Below, one piece after another: positions 8,541-18,028 of a stretch of 64,000 nucleotides of DNA. Position 1 is the stretch's first letter, and each line of letters opens with the position of its first letter. Under the pieces are notes generated by a model. The model made no database searches. It had not been told where the DNA came from and saw only the letters and a list, made by a program, of their open reading frames with translations. Source of the stretch: Catalinimonas niigatensis (GTDB lineage Bacteria > Bacteroidota > Bacteroidia > Cytophagales > Cyclobacteriaceae). The stretch is from NCBI RefSeq assembly GCF_030506285.1, contig NZ_CP119422.1, positions 4,947,501 through 5,011,500 of the forward strand, read 5' to 3'. The position numbers were made by a program, and so were the translations under genes.

Positions 8541-10922
8541 TTAAAAACTATATCGGGCACTCAATAACAAAATTCTCGTCTCTCTTTTGGCGTAAAATGA
8601 CTGTGAGAAGGTATTCGTCAGGCTGTTGCCCGCGAACCTCAGGGTATCAAAAATATCTCTCAAACTTAAAGATACATTGGCTTTATTTTCAAAGAAACTC
8701 TTTTGCAGGTTGGCATCTACATAATACTGAGCCAAATCTCTTCCCTGGGCTTCTACTTCGGGGGAATCATAGTTGAAAACCAACTGCAAGAGAAAATTGT
8801 AAGGTAGCTTAAAATCTGAAGTGGCTTTAGTATTGAAGGCAAATCCACTGTTGACAAACTCTTCACTTACATTAGATCCATCTACATTGATTCTAAAGCC
8901 TGTCAAGCTACCGCTTAGTGTCCACCAGGGGGCAAGTTCCGTCAGCCCGATCAATTCTGCCCCATAAGAGCTGGCACTGTTCAGGTTAGCGGGTTGTGAA
9001 TAGGAAATACCATCTTCCACCGTAGTGATGTAGTCCAGTTGTCCGCTGATATGCCTGTAGAAAAGATTAGTCGTAACACTTACATTGGCACCTTCATAAA
9101 TATGACCCAACTCCAGGGAGTTGATCATTTCCGGCTGGAGGCTGGGGTTTCCTCTTCTTACATTCAATGAGTCGGTAATATCAGGAAATGGGTTTAACCT
9201 CCATGCTGTGGGTCTGTCTATCCTTCTGCTGTACGTCAATTTGGCCGCATGTTTTGCCGTTAGCTTATAGAGGGTTTGCAAACTTGGAAAGAGGTTAAAA
9301 TAATCCTGCCTGTTTTCTTCGTCAGTATTATAAAGGTAAGTGCTCAGGCTGGTATATTCTCCTCTCAAACCTGCGGTTATATCTAATTTTTCGGAAGTTT
9401 TGGAAAGAATCACGTAAGCCGCATGAATTCTGTCTTTGTAGTCAAAGCGATTGCTGATGGCGGGGTCTTCTACAAAAGTCTGGTTGGCTTCATCCAATCT
9501 TGCATAATCATAATCATACTCAAAGTTCCTTAGGTTTGACTTTAGCCCTGTCTCCAATTGCATCTGCTTAGGCAGGGGATGGATATAATCGGCCTGAAAA
9601 ACATAGTTAAACCTCTTCTCATCGGTAATAGCTCTTTCCTGACCATCTAATCCGTCAGGGTCAGGAGTAGCGGTATTCCTGAAGATATCAATATTTTGCG
9701 TTTTGTACTGGTTGGTGTACGACTGGCTGGCTGAAAACTTGAATGACCTTCCTTTCTGATCAAAAGAGCGCTCATAGATGAGGGCATTATCTGTTCCGTC
9801 ATCAGTTTCGGACTCATCGTTTCTCCTTACATATTCCAGCAACAGGTCGTCAGTATCCAGTTCAGAAAGCTGCGAATACAAAGTATTCACCTGCTGATTC
9901 AAACTTGTATTGAAGACGCCTTCATAGCTCAAAGTATTTTTGCCAAAATAATAGTCAGCGCCATAAGTGAAGTTGTGTCCGATATCCTGGTCACGCGAAT
10001 CAGTTTCCTGATTTAAGAACTCTCCATCGCCAAAAATTTCCCGCTCACTTCTTCTGATCCCAACATCACGCCACCTTCTCAGATTGTAACCAGCATATAC
10101 ATTATAGTTAATTGCACGGTGGTTAAACTGGGCACCGGCACTCATCCTACCCCTTGTGCCATATACTGCATTGACACCGCCATGGGTACCTAACTCATCT
10201 CCTTTCTTGAGTACAATGTCAATAATACCGGCCTCTGCCTCGGCATCGTATCTTGCATTCGGGTTGTTGATTACCTTGATTTGTTCAATGGCACTGGCCG
10301 GAATCCTGTCCAGGTTCTGGGTTAAAGAAGAATTTCTGCCGTTGATCAGCACATTGGTACCGGTACTGCCTCTCAAAGAAATAGAGCCATCATCACTTAC
10401 GCTAACGGAGGGGGTATTGCGAAGGATGTCAAGGAGGGTCCCTCCTACATTGGATAGATTTTGCTGCGGATTAATGGTAATGCCTTCTACGTTGGTTTGC
10501 ATCATCGCCCTGGTACTTTGTACCACAACCTCTTCCAATTGCTGATTTTCTTCGGTCAGGGTGATGTTGTCCAGATCAACATGATTATTTACTTCTATAT
10601 CTGATATTTCTTTGTCTTCATACCCTACCAAAAAGAATTTGAGGGTGTACTTGCCTCGCCCGGCTCTCAAAGTAAAATTACCCTCTTCGTCGGTAGTGGA
10701 GTAAGTTTCAGGGTCGGAAGTTTCCCCCTCAAAAAGCGCTACCTGCGTAAAAGGTATCGGCTCCTGGGAGGCATCATCAAGTACTTTGCCTTCAATTCTG
10801 AATTGCCCTTGGTCAGATTGGGCCAGCGTGAACGTAGCACTAAAGAGAGAAAATACAATGGCCGTGGAAAGTAGAAAAGTTTTTTTCAATAGGGCGTACG
10901 AAGTCATGGTATATAGATGCAT
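8541..10922 (-). CDS. TonB-dependent outer-membrane receptor with CarboxypepD_reg-like domain
   Basis: A 793-residue outer-membrane protein; translation may start at 10922 or at the second Met (10907), the latter giving the usual short signal peptide that ends in FTLAQ. Residues about 42-125 form the carboxypeptidase-regulatory-like beta domain (FRIEGKVLDDASQEPIPFTQVAL). The plug follows (LEEVVVQSTRAMM to GIIDIVLKKG, about 130-245), and the rest is a beta-barrel of the type called outer membrane beta-barrel family, closing with a terminal Phe (LLLSARYSF). No SusD-like partner lies next to it, so it is probably not a classical SusCD glycan importer. It may take up a metal chelate, peptide or small glycan; the sequence does not decide. 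Confidence 0.92.
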   Translation of the reverse strand: MHLYTMTSYALLKKTFLLSTAIVFSLFSATFTLAQSDQGQFRIEGKVLDDASQEPIPFTQVALFEGETSDPETYSTTDEEGNFTLRAGRGKYTLKFFLVGYEDKEISDIEVNNHVDLDNITLTEENQQLEEVVVQSTRAMMQTNVEGITINPQQNLSNVGGTLLDILRNTPSVSVSDDGSISLRGSTGTNVLINGRNSSLTQNLDRIPASAIEQIKVINNPNARYDAEAEAGIIDIVLKKGDELGTHGGVNAVYGTRGRMSAGAQFNHRAINYNVYAGYNLRRWRDVGIRRSEREIFGDGEFLNQETDSRDQDIGHNFTYGADYYFGKNTLSYEGVFNTSLNQQVNTLYSQLSELDTDDLLLEYVRRNDESETDDGTDNALIYERSFDQKGRSFKFSASQSYTNQYKTQNIDIFRNTATPDPDGLDGQERAITDEKRFNYVFQADYIHPLPKQMQLETGLKSNLRNFEYDYDYARLDEANQTFVEDPAISNRFDYKDRIHAAYVILSKTSEKLDITAGLRGEYTSLSTYLYNTDEENRQDYFNLFPSLQTLYKLTAKHAAKLTYSRRIDRPTAWRLNPFPDITDSLNVRRGNPSLQPEMINSLELGHIYEGANVSVTTNLFYRHISGQLDYITTVEDGISYSQPANLNSASSYGAELIGLTELAPWWTLSGSLTGFRINVDGSNVSEEFVNSGFAFNTKATSDFKLPYNFLLQLVFNYDSPEVEAQGRDLAQYYVDANLQKSFFENKANVSLSLRDIFDTLRFAGNSLTNTFSQSFYAKRETRILLLSARYSF

Positions 10923-11066
10923 AAAATGCTACTTTATTCCTGTAAATAAGAATGAATAACGCCCTCTGAATTGTTCTTGTATCCTGTAACCCACTGACTC
11001 GGATCAATAAGGGAGCGTGAATAATTGAAAGAACTACCCCCGGGCGATTTTGTTATAAGAGACTTC

Positions 11067-11080
11067 TATGCATATGCATA
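11067..11080. promoter_or_regulatory. 14-bp perfect palindrome TATGCATATGCATA
   Basis: It lies about 145 bp before the TonB receptor start, in the gap between that gene and the DUF1501 gene. It may be an operator, but low sequence complexity makes chance occurrence possible. Confidence 0.2.
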
Positions 11081-11164
11081 ATTTTCACACCCAATGAAGG
11101 AGGATGATTCTGCGCAGCGAATCACATGAAACAAAAGGGTTTCTTAAATCCAGAATAGATACGA

Positions 11165-12625
11165 TTAACTCAACACCCCCTGCACCACTTTCCCATGTAC
11201 GTCGGTGAGGCGGAAGCGGCGGCCCTGGTATTTGTAGGTGAGACGTTCGTGGTCAATGCCCAACAGGTGCATCAGGGTGGCCTGAAAATCATGCACATGT
11301 ACGGGGTTCTCGCTTACGTTATAACTAAACTCGTCGGTCTCTCCGTACACCATTCCGGCTTTGACGCCTGCCCCGGCCATCCACATCGTAAAGCAGCCGG
11401 GATGATGATCACGTCCGTAGTCGTCTTGGGTCAGCCTGCCCTGAGAGAAGCTGGTACGTCCGAATTCTCCTCCCCAAACCACCAGAGTATCTTCCAGTAA
11501 TCCTCTTTGTTTCAGGTCCAGGATGAGGGCGGCTGTCGCCTGATCGGTATCTTTGCACTGCCGACTGATGCCTGCTGGCAAGCCTCCATGCTGGTCCCAG
11601 CCCATGTGGTAGAGCTGTATAAAGTTCACATTCTTTTCCGCCAGGCGACGTGCCAACAAACAGTTAGCGGCATAGGTGCCGGGTTTGCGGGCATCTTCTC
11701 CGTACAGCTCATAGATATAATCCGGCTCGTTGGAGAGGTCTACCGCATCGGGCACGGAAGTCTGCATGCGGAAAGCCATCTCGTACTGCTGTATCTTGGA
11801 TTCTATTTCAGGATCACCACTGAGTTCCTGCTGTATCTGGTTCATCTCTTTGATATAGTCCAGCGCCCGGCGACGGTCATGCTGGTGGATGCCGTAGGGA
11901 TTATTGAGGTAAAGCACCGGATCTTTGCCGGAACGGAACTGTACGCCCTGATGGTGGGAGGGGAGAAAGCCATTGCCCCAGGCCGAAGAGTTGAGCGGCT
12001 GTGCGCCGCCTCCTTTGGACACCAGCACCACAAAATTAGGCAGGTTCTGATTGTTGGAGCCTAAGCCGTAGCTCATCCACGAACCGATGGAAGGACGTCC
12101 GCTCTGCTGTGATCCAGTCTGCACAAACATTACTGCCGGTTCGTGATTAATGGCCTCCGTGTATACTGATTTGACAATGCAAAGCTCATCTACAATTTTG
12201 GAAGTATAAGGCATTAACTCACTAACCCATGCTCCGGACTGCCCATACTGCTTGAAGTCAAAGATGGATTGTACCAGCGGAAAGGTAGACTGGTTGGCCA
12301 CCATACCGGAATTACGCTGGGTGCCCCGTATAGAGTCGGGTATCTCTTGGCCATGCCATTTTTTCAGGGCAGGCTTATAGTCAAAAGTCTCAATCTGGGA
12401 AGGGCCGCCGCTCTGAAAGAGGTAGATCACTCGTTTGGCCTTGTCAGGAAAATGTCCATTGCCCAGCACACCTCCCATGGGTGAAGCAAGTTGACTGGCG
12501 GAGGTATTGCCCAGAGAAGAAAGTGGAGATAAAAGAGAGGAAAGCGCCATTGAGCCGAAGCCCAGGGAGGCTTTGTTCAAAAACTGTCTTCTGCTTTGTT
12601 GGGAAAAATGCTTGTCCATGGCCAT
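11165..12625 (-). CDS. DUF1501 domain protein with twin-arginine signal
   Basis: The 486-residue protein opens with SRRQFLNKASLGFG, a twin-arginine export signal, so it is probably exported folded. The body is the DUF1501 family, which has the alkaline-phosphatase/sulfatase fold: KRVIYLFQSGGPSQIETFDYKP (about 63-84), MSYGLGSNNQNLPNF, and late metal-site-like residues in GGEFGRTSFSQ (about 388-399) and GRDHHPGCFTMWMAGAG. The biochemical role of the family is unknown. Its ATG (12625) directly follows the stop of the DUF1549/DUF1553 gene upstream; the second ATG (12619) is also possible. The tight coupling is the usual arrangement of these two families, so they almost surely act together outside the cytoplasm. 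Confidence 0.93.
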   Translation of the reverse strand: MAMDKHFSQQSRRQFLNKASLGFGSMALSSLLSPLSSLGNTSASQLASPMGGVLGNGHFPDKAKRVIYLFQSGGPSQIETFDYKPALKKWHGQEIPDSIRGTQRNSGMVANQSTFPLVQSIFDFKQYGQSGAWVSELMPYTSKIVDELCIVKSVYTEAINHEPAVMFVQTGSQQSGRPSIGSWMSYGLGSNNQNLPNFVVLVSKGGGAQPLNSSAWGNGFLPSHHQGVQFRSGKDPVLYLNNPYGIHQHDRRRALDYIKEMNQIQQELSGDPEIESKIQQYEMAFRMQTSVPDAVDLSNEPDYIYELYGEDARKPGTYAANCLLARRLAEKNVNFIQLYHMGWDQHGGLPAGISRQCKDTDQATAALILDLKQRGLLEDTLVVWGGEFGRTSFSQGRLTQDDYGRDHHPGCFTMWMAGAGVKAGMVYGETDEFSYNVSENPVHVHDFQATLMHLLGIDHERLTYKYQGRRFRLTDVHGKVVQGVLS

Positions 12626-15600
12626 TTATTTTCGGGTGTATGCTTCGTTGGTATTCATGATACTGTTGGCGACTACTGCCAGCGCAGCCAGTGCTGTTGG
12701 ATTGTCAGCTTTTACTTCCTGCGCTCTTGTGCTGAGGTAGGCCTGCATGTCTTCCGGATGCTGCGCGAATTTTTCGTACTCATCTTCATAATGCGCCTGC
12801 AATAGTTCGGTCTCTTTAGGTTGCGGCTTGCGTCCCGTGATCAGGCGGAAGGTTTTTTCCAGTTTATCTTCCCTACCGGGATTGTTCATCTGCAATACTT
12901 TCTCGGCCAGTACCCGGGAGGCTTCCACAAACTGTGGATCGTTGAGCAGTACCAAAGCCTGTAAAGGCGTACTGGTGGTGCTGCGTCGTACTTTGCATTC
13001 TCCTCTTTGCGGCATGTCAAAGATAAGCATGGAAGGGGGAGGGGAAGTCCGCTTCCAGATGGTATAGATGCTGCGGCGATACAGGCCTTCGCCTTCGGTT
13101 TGCAGGTAAGGATAGCGCCACGACTTATTGCTCAGCTCATCCCACAAGCCTTCCGGCTGGTAAGGATATACACTTTCGCCTCCGGTTTTTTCTACCAGCA
13201 GTCCGCTGATCGCCAGGGCATTGTCGCGTATCATTTCCGCGGGCAGACGGAAGCGGGGCGCTCTCGCCAAGTATACATTCTCAGGATCTTTCTCCAATAG
13301 TTCAGGAGTGACTTTGGAGCTTTGCTGATAAGTGGCTGACATCACAATGAGCTTGTGCAGGGCTTTGAGGTCCCACTCATTTTCTCGTAACCAGACAGCC
13401 AGATAATCCAGTAGTTCAGGGTGGGTAGGAAGGTCTCCCTGATTACCCAGATCATCTGAAGTTTTAACGATTCCTTTCCCAAAATGCAACTGCCAGATGC
13501 GGTTGACGATTACCCTGGCGGTAAGCGGATGATCATCGGCAAACATCCATTTTGCTAATCCCAAACGGTTGCGGGGCAGGCTGTCGGGAAAGCTGAATAT
13601 CTTGTCCGGTGTGTCAGGTTGTACTTCTTTGCCATGCTGATTGTAGTTGCCTCTTTGCAGCAGATAGGAAGTGCGAGGTTCCGGCAAATCGCCCATTACC
13701 ATGATCTCGGGAATACTGTTCATCAAAGCATTCAGTTCATCACGCGCCTGATCCAGTGCGTTCGCCTGAGCAGCATCTTGGTGATGAGTAAAGTAGTATT
13801 CCGCTAAAGCCTGTTCTGATACGGTTTCCTGTTCCAATGCTTCCCTCGTTTGCTCAGGCTGACATAGATAACGCACTTCCAGCGCGGTCAGCTGACGATC
13901 GTAGATGCGGATTTCGTCCAGGCCACCTTCTTTCATGGGGGTAATTTTATCGCGGCTGCCCAGGTGGAAACCCCGGAAAGCATAGGTGTGGATGTTGGGT
14001 TCGTAGAGGATACCTTTATACAGATTATCCACTACTACCTCACGGGCGGTTTCCTTTCCATTCAAATAGAGCTTTATGCCTTCGGCACGACTGGAACCAT
14101 CGTAGGTAAGGGTAATCCTGCTCCATTGTTTAGCGGGAATGGCTTCCTGGGTCGTAAGTTCTATCGCATTCTGAGGCCAGGAGTGGGCCATGATGAATTG
14201 CAGCTTATTGTCCCGGAGATAAAGGGAATAGCCTTTTAAGCCCAGGCGTACATCTTCGCAGTGGGTAAAGACGCCCGCTTCTTCATAGACCGTATCGGGA
14301 TACACCCAGAGGTCTATGGTAAAAGGATCAGTTCTTTCAAACCAGCCGATCTTTTCGCCCAGCGCAATAGAATTGTAATCACTGACAAAGAATGCTTTGC
14401 CTTTTACCCCTTCCCGGATCACCGCTTCTTTCAAAGTTGCGGGTTTACGGGAATTGACAAGGTTAGCAGTCTGCGTATTTCCTTTGCCTAAGTCCTTAAA
14501 ATCATCCAGAGGATAGTAAGCCTGTAAACCCTGCTGTATGTTTTGTGCTAAGTCTCTGCTTAGCTTAGGCTTGCTTTGCTTCCATTGCGCAAAACGCTGC
14601 TGATCTTGGTCTTCCTCTAAGCTTTTTTCCTGCTGATGAATGTACTGCCTGAGTTCGTTGATCTGCGCATCAGTCTTTTCATCACTGAGCAGCAGGGCTG
14701 GACCGGGAGTCTGGTCGGGGCCGTAGACTGGACTGCCCGACTCGAAGGTATTGTTGAAAAAGGCAAACATGCTGTAGTAATCCTCCTGCGAAACCGGATC
14801 GTATTTATGATCATGGCAGCGGGCACATTCCAGGGAGAGGCCCAGGAAAGCTTTGCCTAAAGTATTGGTACGGTCGGCCACATATTCCACCCGGTACTCT
14901 TCAAAGACAATCCCTGCCTCGGTATTGCGCTTGTGCAGTCGGTTGAAGGCAGTAGGCAGAATGTCTTCCTGCGTAGCATTGGGCAGCAGATCACCGGCCA
15001 GTTGGAGGGTGACAAACTGATCGTAGGGCATATTCCGGTTGAAGGCTTCAATCACCCAATCTCTCCAGGGCGAGAAATCACGGTGCTTATCGTCCAGGTA
15101 ACCATCACTGTCGGCATAACGGGCTACATCCAGCCAGTGGGCTGCCATACGTTCGCCATAGGCAGGTGAGGCTAGCAGTCTATCTACCAGCTTTTCGTAA
15201 GCATCAGTAGAAGTGTCTGCGACAAAAGCATCTATCTCTTCCAAAGTGGGCGGAAGTCCGGTGAGGTCAAAGCTCAGGCGACGAATCAGCGTTTCCTTAT
15301 CGGCTTCTGCGGAAGGACTGAGGCCTTTTTCTTCCAGTGTTTTAAGCACAAAGGGATCAATGTCATTTTTCACCCATGAAGCATTGGTTTCAGGTGCAGC
15401 CATTTCCTGGGGTGGAATAAATGCCCAATGCGGTTCGTACTTAGCGCCCTGTTCTATCCAGCGGATCAGGATGGCTTTTTCTTCGGCACTCAGGCTGAGG
15501 TTAGATTCAGGAGGAGGCATTTGTGCTTCAGCGTCGTGGCTGATAATACGGTGATAGAGTTCGCTCTCTGATAAATCACCAGCGACAATGGCATAATTGC

Positions 15601-15856
15601 CTTCATTTTCGGGTAATTCAGCCAAAGCAGCATCAGCCAAATCTAGTCGTAGACCTGCCTCCCTTTTTTCCTCATCCGGACCGTGGCAGGCAAAGCAGCG
15701 GTCGGAGAGGATAGGCTTCACATGAAAGTTATAGCTGACTTTCTCGGGCAGGCGATCTTCCACGGCCACGATCTCTTCCGGTTTGTCCACCTGGCAGGCC
15801 GACAGACCGATCATTGCTATTGTAGTGACGTACAGAAATTTCAGGTTGTTGCGCAT
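12626..15856 (-). CDS. DUF1549/DUF1553 protein with planctomycete-type cytochrome c and LamG-like domain (lipoprotein)
   Basis: I choose ATG at 15856 because it gives the lipoprotein signal MRNNLKFLYV to GLSAC, whereas the longer reading frame adds nine residues before it. Domains in order: a PSCyt1-type cytochrome c with heme motif CFACHGPDEEKREAGLRLD (about 50-70), DUF1549 (PSCyt2) with AHWLDVARYADSDGY, a coiled region and a LamG/concanavalin-like domain (about 450-660, with IDLWVYPDT), then DUF1553 (PSD1) with LTARVIVNRIWQLHFGKGIV and VRRSTTSTPLQALVLLNDP. Such proteins are abundant in Planctomycetes and appear in polysaccharide loci of Bacteroidota. The covalent heme suggests electron transfer linked to an exported DUF1501 partner. 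The LamG-like insert may bind a glycan. Function beyond that is unproven. Confidence 0.93.
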   Translation of the reverse strand: MRNNLKFLYVTTIAMIGLSACQVDKPEEIVAVEDRLPEKVSYNFHVKPILSDRCFACHGPDEEKREAGLRLDLADAALAELPENEGNYAIVAGDLSESELYHRIISHDAEAQMPPPESNLSLSAEEKAILIRWIEQGAKYEPHWAFIPPQEMAAPETNASWVKNDIDPFVLKTLEEKGLSPSAEADKETLIRRLSFDLTGLPPTLEEIDAFVADTSTDAYEKLVDRLLASPAYGERMAAHWLDVARYADSDGYLDDKHRDFSPWRDWVIEAFNRNMPYDQFVTLQLAGDLLPNATQEDILPTAFNRLHKRNTEAGIVFEEYRVEYVADRTNTLGKAFLGLSLECARCHDHKYDPVSQEDYYSMFAFFNNTFESGSPVYGPDQTPGPALLLSDEKTDAQINELRQYIHQQEKSLEEDQDQQRFAQWKQSKPKLSRDLAQNIQQGLQAYYPLDDFKDLGKGNTQTANLVNSRKPATLKEAVIREGVKGKAFFVSDYNSIALGEKIGWFERTDPFTIDLWVYPDTVYEEAGVFTHCEDVRLGLKGYSLYLRDNKLQFIMAHSWPQNAIELTTQEAIPAKQWSRITLTYDGSSRAEGIKLYLNGKETAREVVVDNLYKGILYEPNIHTYAFRGFHLGSRDKITPMKEGGLDEIRIYDRQLTALEVRYLCQPEQTREALEQETVSEQALAEYYFTHHQDAAQANALDQARDELNALMNSIPEIMVMGDLPEPRTSYLLQRGNYNQHGKEVQPDTPDKIFSFPDSLPRNRLGLAKWMFADDHPLTARVIVNRIWQLHFGKGIVKTSDDLGNQGDLPTHPELLDYLAVWLRENEWDLKALHKLIVMSATYQQSSKVTPELLEKDPENVYLARAPRFRLPAEMIRDNALAISGLLVEKTGGESVYPYQPEGLWDELSNKSWRYPYLQTEGEGLYRRSIYTIWKRTSPPPSMLIFDMPQRGECKVRRSTTSTPLQALVLLNDPQFVEASRVLAEKVLQMNNPGREDKLEKTFRLITGRKPQPKETELLQAHYEDEYEKFAQHPEDMQAYLSTRAQEVKADNPTALAALAVVANSIMNTNEAYTRK

Positions 15857-16446
15857 AAAAAATGCTTCATACTCTAAGCTCAAGCTCCTTAAAATAAGAG
15901 ATTATTCGCGCATTATGAAATGATGGCTTCAATAATAACTAAGGAGATGATAGGGAGGGGTTGACTTCGTACTTTCCCGATATTAGGCGCTTACTCTTAA
16001 GGCTGAGGCTTGAACACTTTTTTACATATTATCCGAAAGGTAAAAGATGATAAGCTCTAAAAATATAGTCTTTTAAAGGCGCTTTTTCAGGAATTTGTTA
16101 ACCGAAAACAAGCAGTAAGGAACAAGAAAAAAGACAGCGGAATACAAAAAAGAGGCTAGCTGATTAGGCGACATTGCCGCAAGGTAGAGCAGGACGCTAT
16201 GTGCTCCGGAAAGTTTGCCGCCCGGCTGAAGCTACTGTTGCCAAGCTTTGTTGAGGCTAGATTTAGGGCAAAGAGCTTATCCCGTTATACGAGCAATATT
16301 AAACCATCCATAGGCATTAGCTGAGGTTTATAAAACCAACTGAAAACAGGTTGGCTTTATATAAAGCCTTTTCATGAGACAATAATTTTAGCTTATCTTA
16401 GGGATATATGTAATACGCATGTACAGATGTTACCTAAAGACAATAA
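15857..16446. other. 590-bp gap; palindrome but no gene seen
   Basis: No supported ORF. The stretch holds the promoter region of the DUF1549/1553 operon at its left end. At its right end a CCAAC/GTTGG hairpin (around 16335-16355) overlaps a perfect 16-bp palindrome, GGCTTTATATAAAGCC, at 16353-16368, about 80 bp before the next gene. That may be an operator or a weak terminator. Confidence 0.4.
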
Positions 16447-16920
16447 ATGATCAGGGAAATTTACTATGGGATTGTTCTTTTCTTCGCTTTCGCCTTTGGA
16501 TTGCTTACCTGCGTGGGTGTAGCAGTTGACGATATGTGTGGTAATGAAATTATTCAGGAAATCCCATCACCCAATAGAAAACTTAAAGCGGTAATTTTTA
16601 CCAGAAACTGCGGGGCAACGACAGGATATTCCACACATATTTCTTTGCTTCCTGTTACTCAGAAATTATTAAATACCGGAGGCAATATTTTAATAACTTC
16701 TGGAAATGGTAATGCACCCAGCTGGGAGTTTGGAGGAGTTCCTGTAGAAGTAGTTTGGATAAGCAAATATAGCCTAAAAATAAGCTACCCCGGAGAAGCA
16801 AAAACATTTACCAAGGAAACAAACTTTGATGAAGTTGCCATAGTATATGAAACCTATGATAGCACACCGCCATCCTCATCATACCTTGAGAAGAAGAGCG
16901 ATGATAAAATGCTTCATTAA
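16447..16920 (+). CDS. Hypothetical membrane-anchored protein
   Basis: A 157-residue protein with one N-terminal hydrophobic segment (about 5-25) and a short extracytoplasmic-looking domain. The domain contains CGNEIIQEIPSPNRKLKAVIF and RNCGATTGYSTHISL, where two Cys residues could form a disulfide; the pattern 'SP-x-x-K-x-K-A-V-x-F ... DCGATT' occurs in uncharacterised proteins of many bacteria (DUF5412-like by eye). No catalytic motif is visible. It stands alone on its strand, with an AraC regulator 55 bp downstream, and may or may not be co-transcribed with it. Confidence 0.7.
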   Translation: MIREIYYGIVLFFAFAFGLLTCVGVAVDDMCGNEIIQEIPSPNRKLKAVIFTRNCGATTGYSTHISLLPVTQKLLNTGGNILITSGNGNAPSWEFGGVPVEVVWISKYSLKISYPGEAKTFTKETNFDEVAIVYETYDSTPPSSSYLEKKSDDKMLH

Positions 16921-16948
16921 ATTCCAGTGGCATCAACTTAATATTTGC

Positions 16949-16967
16949 TACCTTTGAATTTTGCAAA
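16949..16967 (+). promoter_or_regulatory. TACCTTTG promoter element overlapping a TTTGCAAA site
   Basis: TACCTTTG at 16949-16956 matches the Bacteroidota -7 consensus TAnnTTTG, 18 bp before the AraC start codon. It overlaps TTTGAATTTTGCAAA (16953-16967), a 15-mer that recurs exactly at 17925-17939 before the SDR gene. An overlap of promoter and operator would suit autoregulation. No good -33 TTTG was found. Confidence 0.4.
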
Positions 16968-16974
16968 AGCTTTG

Positions 16975-17916
16975 ATGATGAAGAAAATTAAAAGCACCTC
17001 ACTCAACGAATTTTATCAAGAAGCTGTGAGCTTTACCGGCAAGGATATCCAGACCCTTTTGCCACCCGGCATCCACAAAGAGATAGGGCATTTTAATGTG
17101 TTTAATATTTCAGATACCCTAAAGGAAGTGAAGCGCAAACAAGTGATGCCCTACAACCGCAGAGCGTATTATAAGATCAGCCTCATCAGAGGAAAAAACA
17201 GGGCAGAATATGCCGATAAAGTCATTAACATAGAAAATAATGCCTTACTGTTTGCCACCCCCAAAGTCCCTTACCACTGGATTCCCCAGGATGAAAATCA
17301 GTCAGGCTCTTTTTGCGTATTTACGGATGAATTTCTGGTAAAAAACAAAAGCGGAGTGGTGCTAGACGAGCTTCCTATTTTTAAATCGGGTGGTTATCCC
17401 GTTTTTGAGATCACCGATGAGGAAGCAGAAGAGATAGGGCTTACCTTCAGGAAGATGAAAAAAGAAATTGCATCGGATTATGAGTATAAATATGATCTGC
17501 TACGCAATTATGTGCTGGAACTCATTCACTACGGTCAGAAGCTGCAACCCGCCACTGTTTTGCATCCGACCCAGAACGCAGCTGTCCGCATCATTTCCCT
17601 GTTTATAGAACTGCTGGAAAGGCAGTTTCCCATTGAATCTCCCAATCAAAAACTTCAGTTACGCACAGCAAAAGAATATGCCGAGAGACTGGCTATCCAT
17701 GTCAATCATCTCAATAAAACAGTAAAAGAGAGTACCGGTAAAACCACGACGGAGGTGATTAGTGGCCGAATTGTGCAGGAAGCAAAAATCCTTCTGAAAC
17801 AGACGGATTGGAACATATCAGAAATCGCTTATAGTTTGGGTTTTGAGCAGGTGGCGCACTTTTCTAATTTCTTTAAGAAGCAAACTTCTATGGCTCCTCT
17901 GGCCTTCCGCTCCTAG
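16975..17916 (+). CDS. AraC-family transcriptional regulator
   Basis: ATG codons at 16975 and 16978 are the likely starts; the longer frame begins with TTG at 16945 and would run through the promoter element. The product has about 313 residues. The N-terminal two thirds are a beta-rich sensor (YYKISLIRGKNRAEYADKVINIENNALLFATPKVPYHW). The C-terminal third carries the two AraC helix-turn-helix motifs: LAIHVNHLNKTVKESTGKTT and NISEIAYSLGFEQVAHFSNFFKKQTSMAP. It is followed on the same strand by an SDR oxidoreductase, a pair often seen in Bacteroidota. TTTGCAAA sites lie before both genes, so it probably controls itself and the SDR. The inducer is unknown. Confidence 0.93.
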   Translation: MMKKIKSTSLNEFYQEAVSFTGKDIQTLLPPGIHKEIGHFNVFNISDTLKEVKRKQVMPYNRRAYYKISLIRGKNRAEYADKVINIENNALLFATPKVPYHWIPQDENQSGSFCVFTDEFLVKNKSGVVLDELPIFKSGGYPVFEITDEEAEEIGLTFRKMKKEIASDYEYKYDLLRNYVLELIHYGQKLQPATVLHPTQNAAVRIISLFIELLERQFPIESPNQKLQLRTAKEYAERLAIHVNHLNKTVKESTGKTTTEVISGRIVQEAKILLKQTDWNISEIAYSLGFEQVAHFSNFFKKQTSMAPLAFRS

Positions 17917-17924
17917 ATCCTTTA

Positions 17925-17961
17925 TTTGAATTTTGCAAACAATGGATTGATGTTTGCAAAC
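17925..17961 (+). promoter_or_regulatory. Two TTTGCAAA sites 21 bp apart, candidate AraC operator of the SDR gene
   Basis: TTTGCAAA occurs at 17932-17939 and 17953-17960; the second lies in the perfect palindrome GTTTGCAAAC. The 21-bp spacing puts both on one face of the helix. The first copy is part of the 15-mer TTTGAATTTTGCAAA also found before the AraC gene. Repeats are seen directly; binding by the neighbouring AraC protein is inference. Confidence 0.5.
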
Positions 17962-18028
17962 TGCACGCCGCTTTTTGACCGACCTTTGCTTCATCAGGTT
18001 TTAGTAACAAACATTAAAAACGCAGACG

